Source: an uncultured Roseibium sp.
Lineage (GTDB): Bacteria; Pseudomonadota; Alphaproteobacteria; Rhizobiales; Stappiaceae
Length of the DNA: 64,000 nucleotides
Direction: 5' to 3'
Assembly: GCF_947494555.1 (NCBI RefSeq)
Contig: NZ_CANLVF010000007.1
Span: 186,001-250,000 of the forward strand
The notes under the pieces are model-generated. The model saw only the letters and a program-made list of their open reading frames with translations, did no database searches and had not been told where the DNA came from. Below are positions 42,354 through 53,087 of the stretch, one piece after another. Numbering within the stretch: position 1 is the first letter of the stretch; every line of letters starts with the position of its first letter. Position numbers and translations under genes: made by a program.

Positions 42354-43403
42354 CTACGCGAGCGCTTCCAAAAAACGCGCAACGTCCCGGTCGGATGTTG
42401 CAAAACTCGTGACCATACGAAAGCAAACCTCGTCATCGGCCGGGGCGAGATTGTCCGACACATCGTTTGCGGGCCATTCATAGATGTGCGCGCCTGCGGC
42501 CTTGAGGTCGTCGAATTGGGTGCGTTTCAGGATCGGAAAAAGTTCATTTGCTTCAACTGGCCAGGCTGTTCGCCCGCCCATGGATGCAATTCCCTCAGCC
42601 AGCTTCGTTGCCATGGCATTGGAATGCGCTGCCGTTGCGCGCCAGCTGTCATCTTCAAAGTAGCCTTCAAACTGGGCAGCCACAAAACGGCTCTTGGAAA
42701 ACAGATGGCCGGCCCTTTTGCGGAAATATTCGAATTCCCTGGCTTTTTCGGGATCGAAAAACACCACGGCCTCCGCGCACCAGCACCCGTTTTTCGTACC
42801 GCCGAAGGACAAGACGTCGACGCCAGACTTCCAGGTCATTTCCGCCGGTGTGCAGCCAAGCGTGACAAGCGCGTTGGTAAACCTTGCGCCATCCATATGC
42901 AGCGGAACCGAGCGCGAATGAGCGGCCTCTGCAATCGCTTCAATCTCGCCGATCCGATACACCGTTCCGCTTTCGGTTGCCTGGCTGATCGAGACTGAAG
43001 CGACTTGACCGTGCATCACAACACCGTCGGGAAAACGGGACATGGCGTCCCGCAGCGCGTCAGGTGTTATTTTGCACCCTACCCCTGGAATACCGACGAG
43101 CTTGTTGCCGCTGGTCATGAATTCCGGGCAATTGCATTCGTCGATATTGATATGGCTGTTGCGATGGCAAAAGACCGCGCCGCCTGGCTTGGCGTAAGAT
43201 GCGAGTGCGAGAGCATTCGCAGCCGTGCCGGTCGCTACGAAGTAAACGGCGACTTCACGCTCGAATATGTCGTTGAAAGTTTCGTTGACGCTGGCTGTCA
43301 GCGGGTCCGCACCGTAGCCGGGTGCGAACCCTGTGCTATGGCGGGCCAGCGCCGACATCACCGCCGGAGCCACACCCGCCCAATTATCGCTTGCGAAGTT
43401 CAT
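42354..43403 (-). CDS. ltaE: Low-specificity L-threonine aldolase
   Basis: A 349-residue PLP enzyme of fold type I that cleaves L-threonine or allo-threonine to glycine and acetaldehyde. PLP lysine Lys204 in LSFGGTKNG, PLP-contacting Asp in LHMDGARFTNALV and the N-terminal FASDNWAGVAPAVMSAL are conserved. No ribosome site is visible before the ATG. It lies 45 bp downstream of the DoxX gene and may be cotranscribed with the bufferin operon, with no obvious functional link. Confidence 0.9.
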   Translation of the reverse strand: MNFASDNWAGVAPAVMSALARHSTGFAPGYGADPLTASVNETFNDIFEREVAVYFVATGTAANALALASYAKPGGAVFCHRNSHINIDECNCPEFMTSGNKLVGIPGVGCKITPDALRDAMSRFPDGVVMHGQVASVSISQATESGTVYRIGEIEAIAEAAHSRSVPLHMDGARFTNALVTLGCTPAEMTWKSGVDVLSFGGTKNGCWCAEAVVFFDPEKAREFEYFRKRAGHLFSKSRFVAAQFEGYFEDDSWRATAAHSNAMATKLAEGIASMGGRTAWPVEANELFPILKRTQFDDLKAAGAHIYEWPANDVSDNLAPADDEVCFRMVTSFATSDRDVARFLEALA

Positions 43404-43448
43404 GTGCCGGTTTAAGCAGGTCGCATTTCAACCGGCAACCTGTTTCTC

Positions 43449-44042
43449 TCAGTAATACATTTCCCGTTTGCGATACATGCGCCCGAGCAGCCAGTCGAGC
43501 GATATCACACCCGGTCCTTTCAAGGTCGGGACCAGCAGCAGGAAGATCCAGAGCAGACGGTCGTCGGCAATCTTTGAATAAGGATCCCCGTCGAACATCG
43601 CACCGATCGTGGCTGCGTCGACACCATGCCCGTTGATGTCCACGTAGGTCATGACGATGATGAAGACGATCATGCCAAGGCTCGCAGCTCTTGTGAAAAG
43701 ACCGACAACGACAAGCGCGGGCAGGATGAATTCCGCCCAAGTGCCCAGAAGAACAATGAGTCCATAAGGAAAGAAGGCGATGCCGCTGGAGTCGTAGCCC
43801 GCAGCCTCGAAAACAGTCGGCAAGATCTGAATATAGGCACCGTCCGTCGGGACAAAGAGGTTGGTCACGCTCCAGTCGTCCCCGCCGATCTTTGTCATCG
43901 CGGATTTCCAGAAAAACAGCAACAGCACCGACGCAAATGCCAGACGCGCCGCCAGCCCGAGGAGCCAGCCGTTGGTGATACGCTCAATCGCGCCGAAAAC
44001 CGCTGTGTACAATCTTACGAAGAAACCGATCAGAGCGCCCAT
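43449..44042 (-). CDS. DoxX family membrane protein of the bufferin operon
   Basis: A 197-residue inner-membrane protein with four hydrophobic helices and the DoxX blocks RLAFASVLLLFFWKSAMTKI and AEFILPALVVVGLFTRAASLGMIVF. AAGGGG precedes the ATG. DoxX-type genes commonly accompany DUF2282-DUF692-DUF2063 clusters (for example the gold/copper-responsive gig cluster of Cupriavidus). It begins 47 bp after the DUF2063 gene. Proposed to take part in membrane redox or peptide/metal handling; exact role unknown. Confidence 0.85.
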   Translation of the reverse strand: MGALIGFFVRLYTAVFGAIERITNGWLLGLAARLAFASVLLLFFWKSAMTKIGGDDWSVTNLFVPTDGAYIQILPTVFEAAGYDSSGIAFFPYGLIVLLGTWAEFILPALVVVGLFTRAASLGMIVFIIVMTYVDINGHGVDAATIGAMFDGDPYSKIADDRLLWIFLLLVPTLKGPGVISLDWLLGRMYRKREMYY

Positions 44043-44089
44043 TAGTTGCCCCTTCCCTTTCCGACAGAAGATCTTCGGCTGTTATGCAT

Positions 44090-44872
44090 TCAAGCCGTTC
44101 GAAGATCCGAGAAAACACCATTTGCAAGACAGTCCGACAGAACGTCGGACAGCGAAAATTCCGGAACCTGTGCACCCGCCGCTGCGGCGGCGCCACCCAG
44201 TGTCGCGCCATCCATGAGCGCGTTGACGAAGACATCGCCCCCCGGGCGAAGCAGCAGCACCTCAACTTCAAACTCAGGCCGCGTGATCAATACAGACTGT
44301 GGCTCATGAAGATCAATCTCGATCTTTGCCGAAGGATCGAACCTGTTGATGCGCACGAGATCCCAAACCGGCCAGCGGGACACGAGAACGGCAGCGGCCG
44401 GATGTCTTTCGAACCGGACCTGTCCAACCTCGTCCGGGCTGACGGCTCCGATCGCAGCGGGATCCAGCGGCGTCGCATCCGCTGCGTGATAGGCGCTCAC
44501 CCAAGCCCATTCCAGCCGTGCAACGTCCGGCACATAAGGATAGGCCTGCAGCGGTGGAAAGCTCTCGATGAAATCCGCGAACATGTCGCCGTACCACATC
44601 AGGACGGGAGTGCTCGGAGGGTGCTCGGCGACGAATGCACGCGCCAGCGCCCTGAAATAGTCCTCGCCAAGAAGGTTCGTCACGGCGGGAAATGTCTGCC
44701 CCAGCGCGTCGCAAAGGCTCACGATTACATTGTTCCGATAGACACTGAAGCGCTTGGGCGCTATCGCACCGTCCGGTCCGATCAGGCCTTCCGGTGTTTC
44801 GGCATCCGGGTCCCAGAGGGCGGCACTGAAATCTCCGACGCTGACTTTGGGTGGGAAATCGGCCACAGGCAT
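44090..44872 (-). CDS. bufC: BufC-like DUF2063 partner protein
   Basis: A 260-residue protein with an N-terminal DUF2063 domain (FSAALWDPDAETPEGLIGPD, RFSVYRNNVIVSLCDALGQTFPAV, YFRALARAFVAEHPP) and a C-terminal winged-helix-like part (LLLRPGGDVFVNALMDGATL). DUF2063 (HvfC/BufC/MbnC-type) proteins bind the MNIO enzyme and present the RiPP precursor. Start ATG at 44872 lies one base after the DUF692 stop; a GTG at 44884 would overlap it by 11 bp. Either way the two genes are translationally coupled. Confidence 0.88.
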   Translation of the reverse strand: MPVADFPPKVSVGDFSAALWDPDAETPEGLIGPDGAIAPKRFSVYRNNVIVSLCDALGQTFPAVTNLLGEDYFRALARAFVAEHPPSTPVLMWYGDMFADFIESFPPLQAYPYVPDVARLEWAWVSAYHAADATPLDPAAIGAVSPDEVGQVRFERHPAAAVLVSRWPVWDLVRINRFDPSAKIEIDLHEPQSVLITRPEFEVEVLLLRPGGDVFVNALMDGATLGGAAAAAGAQVPEFSLSDVLSDCLANGVFSDLRTA

Positions 44873-44873
44873 C

Positions 44874-45764
44874 TCAGACTGCACGTTTCAGGTCCGGCTC
44901 ACGTGCCTGCTCAAGAATTCTGTCCGCTGCCTGTGCTTCCGCGAGCAGGATCGGCCATGCCGGAACATCGTTGTCCCATTCGACGAGTGTCGGCAGGGAT
45001 CCGTTTTCCCGTATCACGCTCTCATAGAGCTTCCAGACGGCATCATCGACTTCCCTGTCATGGGCGTCGATGAGAAGTGGACGGCCCTCGTCGTCCCGGT
45101 CCGGCGCATGTCCTCCAAGATGGATTTCACCGACATCGGTTATCGGAAAATCCGCGAGATACTCTTCCGGAGAACGTTCATGATTGGTGCATGAGACGAA
45201 CACGTTGTTGACGTCGAGGAGCAGACCGCAACCGGTCCGTTTCGTGATCTGCTTCAAAAACTCGATTTCACTCATGGTGCTTTGCTGGAAGGCGACATAA
45301 GTGGACGGGTTTTCCAGCAGCATTTTCCGGCCGACCACTTCCTGGACTTCATCTATATGGTCGCAAACGCGGTCCAGCGTTGCCTTGTCGTAAGGGACGG
45401 GCAAAAGGTCGTTGTAATAGGTCGTATCGTGCGTCGACCAGGCAAGGTGCTCAGAAAAGAGACCAGGCTCGTACTTTTTGTTGAGAGCCGCCAGTCGCTT
45501 GAGATGTTCGGCATCGAGAGGTTGTTCACCTCCTATGGACAGCCCTACACCATGAAGCGAGAGTGGATATTTTTCCCGGATCGCTTCCAGCTGCCGATGC
45601 GGCATGCCGCCGGCACCCATGTAGTTTTCGGCGTGAACTTCGAAAAATCCGATATCTGCACCGGAATCCAAAATCTCCCGGATATGTTCCGCCTTCAATC
45701 CCGCACCGGCGCGCGCCGGGATGGCGGCATCAACTCGCTGAGAACGGGACGGCTGGACTGACAT
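44874..45764 (-). CDS. bufB: BufB-like MNIO (DUF692) peptide-modifying enzyme
   Basis: A 296-residue TIM-barrel protein of DUF692, the multinuclear non-heme iron-dependent oxidases. Metal-ligand blocks are visible in order: FFEVHAENYMG, LHGVGLSIGG, FSEHLAWSTHD, LLENPSTYV, LLLDVNNVFVSCTNH, EIHLGGHAPD, LIDAHDREVDDAVW and LVEWDNDVP. In bufferin systems the enzyme oxidises precursor cysteines to thiooxazole-type groups. AGGAG precedes the ATG. It follows the precursor gene after two hairpins and overlaps or abuts the DUF2063 gene. Confidence 0.92.
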   Translation of the reverse strand: MSVQPSRSQRVDAAIPARAGAGLKAEHIREILDSGADIGFFEVHAENYMGAGGMPHRQLEAIREKYPLSLHGVGLSIGGEQPLDAEHLKRLAALNKKYEPGLFSEHLAWSTHDTTYYNDLLPVPYDKATLDRVCDHIDEVQEVVGRKMLLENPSTYVAFQQSTMSEIEFLKQITKRTGCGLLLDVNNVFVSCTNHERSPEEYLADFPITDVGEIHLGGHAPDRDDEGRPLLIDAHDREVDDAVWKLYESVIRENGSLPTLVEWDNDVPAWPILLAEAQAADRILEQAREPDLKRAV

Positions 45765-45794
45765 GACAGTCTCCTGAAAGGGGAAACATGTTCA

Positions 45795-45845
45795 GGCAGG
45801 CGGCGGTGGGTCCGCCTGCCCGAAAAGCGGCTGCTGAGACAGCCG
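45795..45845 (-). promoter_or_regulatory. Tandem hairpins between bufferin precursor and MNIO genes
   Basis: In minus-strand order: CGGCTG/CAGCCG (45845-45828), followed by CTTTTC, then GGCAGGCGG/CCGCCTGCC (45820-45795), a perfect 9-bp stem with an 8-nt loop. They fill the 95-bp gap and probably attenuate read-through or protect the precursor mRNA. Confidence 0.6.
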
Positions 45846-45859
45846 GTAACAATCTGGAA

Positions 45860-46159
45860 TTAGGCTTCCGGCAAGTCGCGGTCGAGTTCAGTCAGAGAAC
45901 CCTTGCGATTGTCCGGCAGTTCCATGGAAACGCAGGTGCCTTTCGGGACGAGAGTCCAGGCGTTGCCCTGATAGTCAACAGTGGACGTACCGGCGCAAGT
46001 TGTTCCGGCGCCTGCTTTACAATCGTTCTGGCCCTTCAGGGACACGCCGTAGCACTTTTCTTTTGCTTGCGCGTGAGCAGGGGCAGTCGCGGACAGACCG
46101 GCAACTGCAGTTGCAACGGCACCGGCAACGATAGCTGCAGACATAGCCTTATGTTTCAT
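45860..46159 (-). CDS. bufA1: Bufferin-type RiPP precursor (DUF2282, BufA1-like)
   Basis: A 99-residue precursor. ATG at 46159 is chosen because AAAGGAG lies seven bases upstream; the frame runs 8 residues further. A Sec signal peptide (AAIVAGAVATAVAGLSATAPAHA) is cleaved near residue 30. The mature part begins QAKEKCYGVSLKGQNDC and has four cysteines (36, 47, 55, 76), with GTTCAGTSTVDYQGNAW and LVPKGTC as in DUF2282 bufferins. Members of this family are copper-sequestering peptides whose central cysteines are converted by the MNIO enzyme. First gene of the operon. Confidence 0.9.
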   Translation of the reverse strand: MKHKAMSAAIVAGAVATAVAGLSATAPAHAQAKEKCYGVSLKGQNDCKAGAGTTCAGTSTVDYQGNAWTLVPKGTCVSMELPDNRKGSLTELDRDLPEA

Positions 46160-46764
46160 TTCGAACTCCTTTGGTCGAACCAAGATCCAATCGCGGCCAA
46201 CGCTCTTCGGCTGCAGCGCGGGCGCAGGACGTAAATGAGCATATTGCCGATCAATAGGAAATCAAACGCCTGTGACCAATTTGCGAGCATTCAATGATGA
46301 GATTTTCACAAATGAAATTTTATTGCGAAAAAACGGTCCAAATTGGCCTTTCGAGACAATTGGAACTTTTTGCGCGAAACAATTATAATGCAGCCTCTGA
46401 GAAACACACTTGCTCATGGCGGTGAAATCTGTCATGTTCCGCGCGCCTAGAATAGGACAGGTATGCTGTCCCAATTAAAACGGCGTTGGCGGTGCATGTC
46501 AGTCGTCGTCAAGAAACAGCGATCAGGCTGACTGGTCGACGGATCCGGGGAGGATTCGCGACAACACGAAACCAGGTGTTTCGGCAGCGATGAATTCGCT
46601 GCGTCAATGCGGCGGTTTGTTTTGACAAGCCGGCGCGGTAATACAACGACAGAGCCGGGGCGTAAGGCCAGGGTTCGCCGAGCCGCATTCTTGAAGGAAT
46701 GCGACCCGAACGGGACCGGACGCTTCAAGTCACGGGACCACTGGGGTTAACAGTGAGGGCGCAC
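46160..46764. other. Divergent intergenic region between bufA1 and gltB
   Basis: About 600 bp with the promoters of both units. The half near bufA1 is AT-rich. I looked for a GTAACC-type ECF sigma promoter before bufA1 and did not find one. One clean inverted repeat lies at 46455-46471. No convincing gene. Confidence 0.5.
46455..46471. promoter_or_regulatory. Inverted repeat between bufA1 and gltB
   Basis: GGACAG, GTATG, CTGTCC: perfect 6-bp arms followed by AT-rich sequence. Could be an operator for either divergent unit; regulator unknown. Confidence 0.35.
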
Positions 46765-49700
46765 ATGACGAGAAAAGAGCTGACGACCAGCACAGCCATG
46801 CAAGCAGGAAGCGTGGAGACAAACACCACTGCTACCGGCACACTTGCCGAACGACTGAGCACGGCCGCCGACAAAGGGCTCTACAATCCGTCGCGCGAAC
46901 ACGATGCCTGCGGTGTCGGTTTTATTTCTCATCTGAAGGGCGAAAAATCTCACAAGATCATTGCCGACGGTTTGCAGGTTCTGGAAAACCTGACACATCG
47001 TGGCGCTGTCGGGGCCGATCCGTTGATGGGCGATGGCGCGGGCATGCTTGTCCAGATCCCTCATCGCTTCTTTGCTGACGAAATGGCAAAGAGCGGCGCA
47101 TCGCTGCCTGACTTCGGATTTTACGGTGTCGGCTTCATTTTCATGCCGCAAGACGATGCGCTTCGCGCGACATGCGAGGAAATTGTCGAGCGCGTAATCA
47201 AGGCCGAAGGCGAGGATCTGATCGGCTGGCGCGATGTGCCTGTCGACAATGCTTCTCTTTCCAAGGCGCCGGACATTGCGGCCACGGAACCCGTTTCGCG
47301 TCAGGTTTTCATCAAGCGTGCAAGAAGCGAATACCAGGACGCTTTCGAGCGCCGTCTTTATGTTCTGCGCAAGGTGATCTCCAATACCGTGCGTGCGGAA
47401 ACGGATGCGGTCGAAAAGGGCTTTTACATCGTCTCGCTCTCCAGCCGCACGATTGTCTACAAGGGCATGTTCCTGGCCTATCAGCTCGGCGCCTACTATG
47501 CCGACTTGAAAGACGAGCGCTTTACCTCTGCTCTGGCGCTTGTGCACCAGCGCTTTTCAACCAACACCTTCCCGTCGTGGGACCTGTCGCACCCCTACAG
47601 GATGGTCGCTCACAACGGCGAGATCAACACGCTGCGCGGCAACGTCAATTGGATGGCCGCCCGCCAGGCGTCCGTTTCGTCGGCATTGCTCGGCGACGAC
47701 ATTTCCAAGCTGTGGCCGATCTCCTACGAAGGACAGTCGGATACCGCCTGTTTTGACAATGCGCTCGAGTTCCTCGTCATGGGAGGCTACTCGCTTGCAC
47801 ACGCGGCGATGATGCTGATCCCGGAAGCCTGGGCCGGTAATCCGCTCATGGACGACAACCGTCGTGCCTTTTACGAATACCACGCCGCGATCATGGAGCC
47901 GTGGGATGGGCCTGCTGCCGTTGCCTTCACCGATGGCCGCCAGATCGGCGCCACACTGGACCGCAACGGCCTGCGCCCGGCACGTTACATCGTCACTGAC
48001 GACGACTACGTGATCATGTCTTCCGAGGTCGGCGTTCTACCTGTGGAGGAAGAACGCATCGTTCAGAAATGGCGGCTGCAGCCTGGAAAGATGCTGCTGA
48101 TCGACCTCGAGGAAGGCCGCATCGTTTCCGACGACGAAATCAAGCGCGAACTCTCCACAGCCAATCCTTACAAGGACTGGCTGCATCGGTCCCAGATTGT
48201 TCTGGAGGATCTTCCGGGCGTGCGCCAGCGCGCACCGGTTGCTGGAGAAAGCATGCTCGACCGCCAACAGGCTTTCGGATACACGCAGGAAGACATCAAG
48301 CTGTTGATGACGCCGATGGCAACGGTTGGCCAGGAAGCCATCGGGTCCATGGGAACCGACACACCGATCTCGGCGCTCTCGGACAAGTCGAAACTGCTTT
48401 ACACCTACTTCAAGCAGAACTTCGCGCAGGTGACCAACCCGCCGATCGACCCGATCCGCGAAGAGCTGGTGATGAGCCTCGTCTCGTTCATCGGTCCACG
48501 GCCGAACATATTTGATCTGAAGGGTCTATCGTCGTCAAAGCGCCTGGAAGTACGCCAGCCGATCCTCACAAACGAGGATCTTGAAAAGATCAGGGCAATC
48601 GGCGACATCGCGGACAACCAGTTCTCCGCGAAAACGCTGGACATCACATACAACGCTGAAAAAGGCGCGAGCGGCATGGAAGCCGCGCTCGATGAGTTGT
48701 GCCAGCGCGCCGAAAAGGCGGTGCGCGACGGATACAATATCATCATCGTGTCGGACCGTCTGATCAGCCGCTCCCGCATCGCTATCCCGGCGTTGCTGGC
48801 AACCGCGGCAGTACATCATCACCTGATCCGCAAGGGCCTGCGAACCTCGGTTGGTCTTGTCGTGGAAACCGGCGAAGCCCGCGAAATTCATCACTTCTGC
48901 GTCTTGGCAGGTTTCGGTGCAGAAGCGATCAATCCCTATCTCGCTTTCGAAACACTCCTGTCCATGCATATGGAAATGGATTTCCCGGAGGAGGTCGACC
49001 AGTACGAGGTCGTCGAGCGCTACATCAAGTCGATCGACAAGGGTATCTTGAAGGTCATGTCCAAAATGGGCATCTCGACCTACCAGTCCTATTGCGGAGC
49101 CCAGATTTTCGATGCTGTCGGTCTCGGGTCGGAATTCATCGAGAAATACTTCTTCGGCACCGCAACCATGATCGAAGGCATCGGCCTTTCGGAGGTCGCC
49201 GAAGAGACCGTTCTGCGTCATTCGGAGGCTTTCGGCGACGTCGCCATCTTGCGCCGCTCCCTGGAAGTCGGCGGTGAATACGCCTACCGGACACGCGGCG
49301 AAAGCCATATGTGGACGCCTGAATCCATTGCCCAGCTGCAGCACGCCGTTCGCGCAAAACTTCCGGACATGTACCGGGCATTCGCCGAAGAGGTGAACGA
49401 CAAGAGTGGACGCTACGCCATCAGGGGCCTCTTCCGCATCAGGGGAGCGGACGAGATCGGCCGTGACGCGATCGAACTTGACCAGGTGGAGCCGGCGGAA
49501 GCTATCGTCAGACGCTTCGTCACCGGCGCCATGTCGTTCGGATCGATCTCCCGTGAGGCTCACACGACGCTTGCCATTGCGATGAACCAGATCGGCGGCA
49601 AGTCGAACACAGGCGAAGGCGGCGAGGAACCCGAGCGTTTCAACCCGCTGCCGGACGGTTCGACAAACCCGCGCCGCTCGGCGATCAAGCAGGTCGCATC

Positions 49701-51498
49701 GGGACGGTTTGGCGTGACGACGGAATATCTCGTCAATTCCGACATGATCCAGATTAAGGTCGCCCAGGGTGCCAAGCCCGGGGAAGGCGGTCAGTTGCCG
49801 GGTCACAAGGTGGATGCCGTGATCGCCAAGGTCCGGCACTCGACGCCGGGCGTTGGCCTGATTTCACCACCGCCGCATCACGATATCTATTCTATCGAGG
49901 ATCTGGCGCAGCTCATCTACGACCTGAAAAACGTCAATCCCGGTGCCGACATTTCAGTCAAACTGGTTTCCGAAGTCGGCGTCGGGACTGTCGCCGCCGG
50001 CGTTGCCAAGGCGCGCGCGGACCACATCACAATTTCCGGTTATGACGGTGGCACGGGCGCTTCGCCGCTGACGTCGATCAAGCACGCCGGCAGCCCTTGG
50101 GAAATCGGCCTGGCCGAAACCCAGCAGACGCTGGTTCTGAACGGATTGCGTTCCCGCGTCGCGCTTCAGGTGGATGGCGGCCTGCGCACGGGTCGGGACG
50201 TGATCGTGGGCGCGCTGCTCGGCGCGGACGAGTTCGGCTTCTCGACGGCACCGCTGATTGCCGCCGGCTGCCTGATGATGCGCAAGTGTCATCTCAACAC
50301 CTGCCCTGTCGGCATTGCGACCCAGGACCCGGTTCTGCGCAAACGCTTCAAGGGCACGCCAGAGCATGTGATCAACTACTTCTTCTACGTCGCTGAAGAA
50401 GTCCGGGAAATCATGGCTGGACTGGGCATTGAAAAGCTTGATGATCTCATCGGGCGATCCGATTTCCTCGACAAGAACGCAGCTATTGAGCACTGGAAAG
50501 CCAAGGGCCTCGACTTCTCACGGATCTTCTTCCAGCCAGAAGCGGCCCCTGAAGAAACCCGCTGGACGCAGACCCAGGACCACCCGATTGTCGACATCCT
50601 TGACCGGAAACTGATCGCAGCGGCGCAGCCGGCGCTGGAAAGCAAAGAACCGACAATCGTCAACGAGACCATTTCTTCAGTCGACCGTTCCGTCGGTGCA
50701 ATGCTCTCCGGGGAGATCGCAAAGCGCTATGGCAACAAGGGGCTGAAGAAGCCTGACACATTGAGGATCAACCTCAAGGGTACAGCGGGACAGGCCTTTG
50801 GAGCATTTGTTGCGCGCGGTGTGACGATCGATCTTGTCGGCGATGCCAACGACTATGTCGGCAAGGGCCTTGCCGGCGGCAAACTGATCGTGCGCCCGCC
50901 GGAAAACACGCGCATCACTGCCGAAAACTCCATAATCGTCGGCAACACGGTTCTTTACGGGGCAACGGAAGGCGAATGCTACTTCCGCGGCGTCGCCGGT
51001 GAACGTTTCGCGGTGCGCAACTCCGGAGCGGTTGCTGTCGTGGAGGGCGTGGGCGATCACGGCTGCGAATACATGACGGGCGGCGTTGTTGTCGTCATCG
51101 GTCAGACCGGGCGCAACTTTGCCGCAGGCATGTCCGGCGGAATTGCGTACGTTCTCGATGAGGACGGAACCTTCGGAACCCGCTGCAATCTCGCCATGGT
51201 CGATCTTGAGCCGGTCACGGAAGAAGACGACCTTTTGGAAAAACTGCACCATCACGGCGGCGACATCGAGCACAAGGGTCGCGTTGATCTGTCGTCCGAC
51301 ATGACCCGCCATGACGACGAACGCCTGCGCCAGATGCTGACAAAGCATGCCGAACTCACAGGTTCGGCAAAGGCGCGCGCAATCCTGGAAGACTGGACCA
51401 ACTACAGGCCCAAATTCGTCAAGGTCATGCCGGTCGAGTACCGGCGCGCGCTTCGCGAGATGGAAGAACAGCGCCTCGGAATGGTCGCCGCAGAATAA
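46765..51498 (+). CDS. gltB: Glutamate synthase [NADPH] large subunit
   Basis: A 1577-residue subunit using glutamine and 2-oxoglutarate to make two glutamates. The ATG at 46765 has GAGGG five bases upstream. Residues 1-48 are a propeptide; Cys49 in HDACGVGFI becomes the N-terminal nucleophile of the class II amidotransferase domain. Next come the central domain, the FMN-binding synthase barrel (SNTGEGGEEPERF, GYDGGTGASP), the 3Fe-4S cysteines in CHLNTCPVG (about base 50285) and the C-terminal GXGXG beta-helix. Full length, operon with gltD. Confidence 0.96.
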   Translation: MTRKELTTSTAMQAGSVETNTTATGTLAERLSTAADKGLYNPSREHDACGVGFISHLKGEKSHKIIADGLQVLENLTHRGAVGADPLMGDGAGMLVQIPHRFFADEMAKSGASLPDFGFYGVGFIFMPQDDALRATCEEIVERVIKAEGEDLIGWRDVPVDNASLSKAPDIAATEPVSRQVFIKRARSEYQDAFERRLYVLRKVISNTVRAETDAVEKGFYIVSLSSRTIVYKGMFLAYQLGAYYADLKDERFTSALALVHQRFSTNTFPSWDLSHPYRMVAHNGEINTLRGNVNWMAARQASVSSALLGDDISKLWPISYEGQSDTACFDNALEFLVMGGYSLAHAAMMLIPEAWAGNPLMDDNRRAFYEYHAAIMEPWDGPAAVAFTDGRQIGATLDRNGLRPARYIVTDDDYVIMSSEVGVLPVEEERIVQKWRLQPGKMLLIDLEEGRIVSDDEIKRELSTANPYKDWLHRSQIVLEDLPGVRQRAPVAGESMLDRQQAFGYTQEDIKLLMTPMATVGQEAIGSMGTDTPISALSDKSKLLYTYFKQNFAQVTNPPIDPIREELVMSLVSFIGPRPNIFDLKGLSSSKRLEVRQPILTNEDLEKIRAIGDIADNQFSAKTLDITYNAEKGASGMEAALDELCQRAEKAVRDGYNIIIVSDRLISRSRIAIPALLATAAVHHHLIRKGLRTSVGLVVETGEAREIHHFCVLAGFGAEAINPYLAFETLLSMHMEMDFPEEVDQYEVVERYIKSIDKGILKVMSKMGISTYQSYCGAQIFDAVGLGSEFIEKYFFGTATMIEGIGLSEVAEETVLRHSEAFGDVAILRRSLEVGGEYAYRTRGESHMWTPESIAQLQHAVRAKLPDMYRAFAEEVNDKSGRYAIRGLFRIRGADEIGRDAIELDQVEPAEAIVRRFVTGAMSFGSISREAHTTLAIAMNQIGGKSNTGEGGEEPERFNPLPDGSTNPRRSAIKQVASGRFGVTTEYLVNSDMIQIKVAQGAKPGEGGQLPGHKVDAVIAKVRHSTPGVGLISPPPHHDIYSIEDLAQLIYDLKNVNPGADISVKLVSEVGVGTVAAGVAKARADHITISGYDGGTGASPLTSIKHAGSPWEIGLAETQQTLVLNGLRSRVALQVDGGLRTGRDVIVGALLGADEFGFSTAPLIAAGCLMMRKCHLNTCPVGIATQDPVLRKRFKGTPEHVINYFFYVAEEVREIMAGLGIEKLDDLIGRSDFLDKNAAIEHWKAKGLDFSRIFFQPEAAPEETRWTQTQDHPIVDILDRKLIAAAQPALESKEPTIVNETISSVDRSVGAMLSGEIAKRYGNKGLKKPDTLRINLKGTAGQAFGAFVARGVTIDLVGDANDYVGKGLAGGKLIVRPPENTRITAENSIIVGNTVLYGATEGECYFRGVAGERFAVRNSGAVAVVEGVGDHGCEYMTGGVVVVIGQTGRNFAAGMSGGIAYVLDEDGTFGTRCNLAMVDLEPVTEEDDLLEKLHHHGGDIEHKGRVDLSSDMTRHDDERLRQMLTKHAELTGSAKARAILEDWTNYRPKFVKVMPVEYRRALREMEEQRLGMVAAE

Positions 51499-51585
51499 CG
51501 AACCGACAATACAACAGGGCTCTCGGCCGTCAGTGACGGCCGATCGCAGCCATCCTGGGAAAGACGCAAATTTAAGGAGGTCACC

Positions 51586-53016
<1,431 letters not shown>

Positions 53017-53087
53017 TGAGAACTTAGAACGTGTAGTCAGCTCCTGGTGCCTATCATGATGCGCATCAGGGCTGAATGTACTGCGAC

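Noticed and set aside
46160..46260. ECF sigma (GTAACC-type) promoter before bufA1
   Set aside because: Searched by eye because the Caulobacter system is controlled by an ECF sigma factor; no matching -35/-10 pair was seen.
48535..49839. 434-codon minus-strand open frame opposite gltB
   Set aside because: Shadow of the conserved GltB frame; no ribosome site and no recognisable family.
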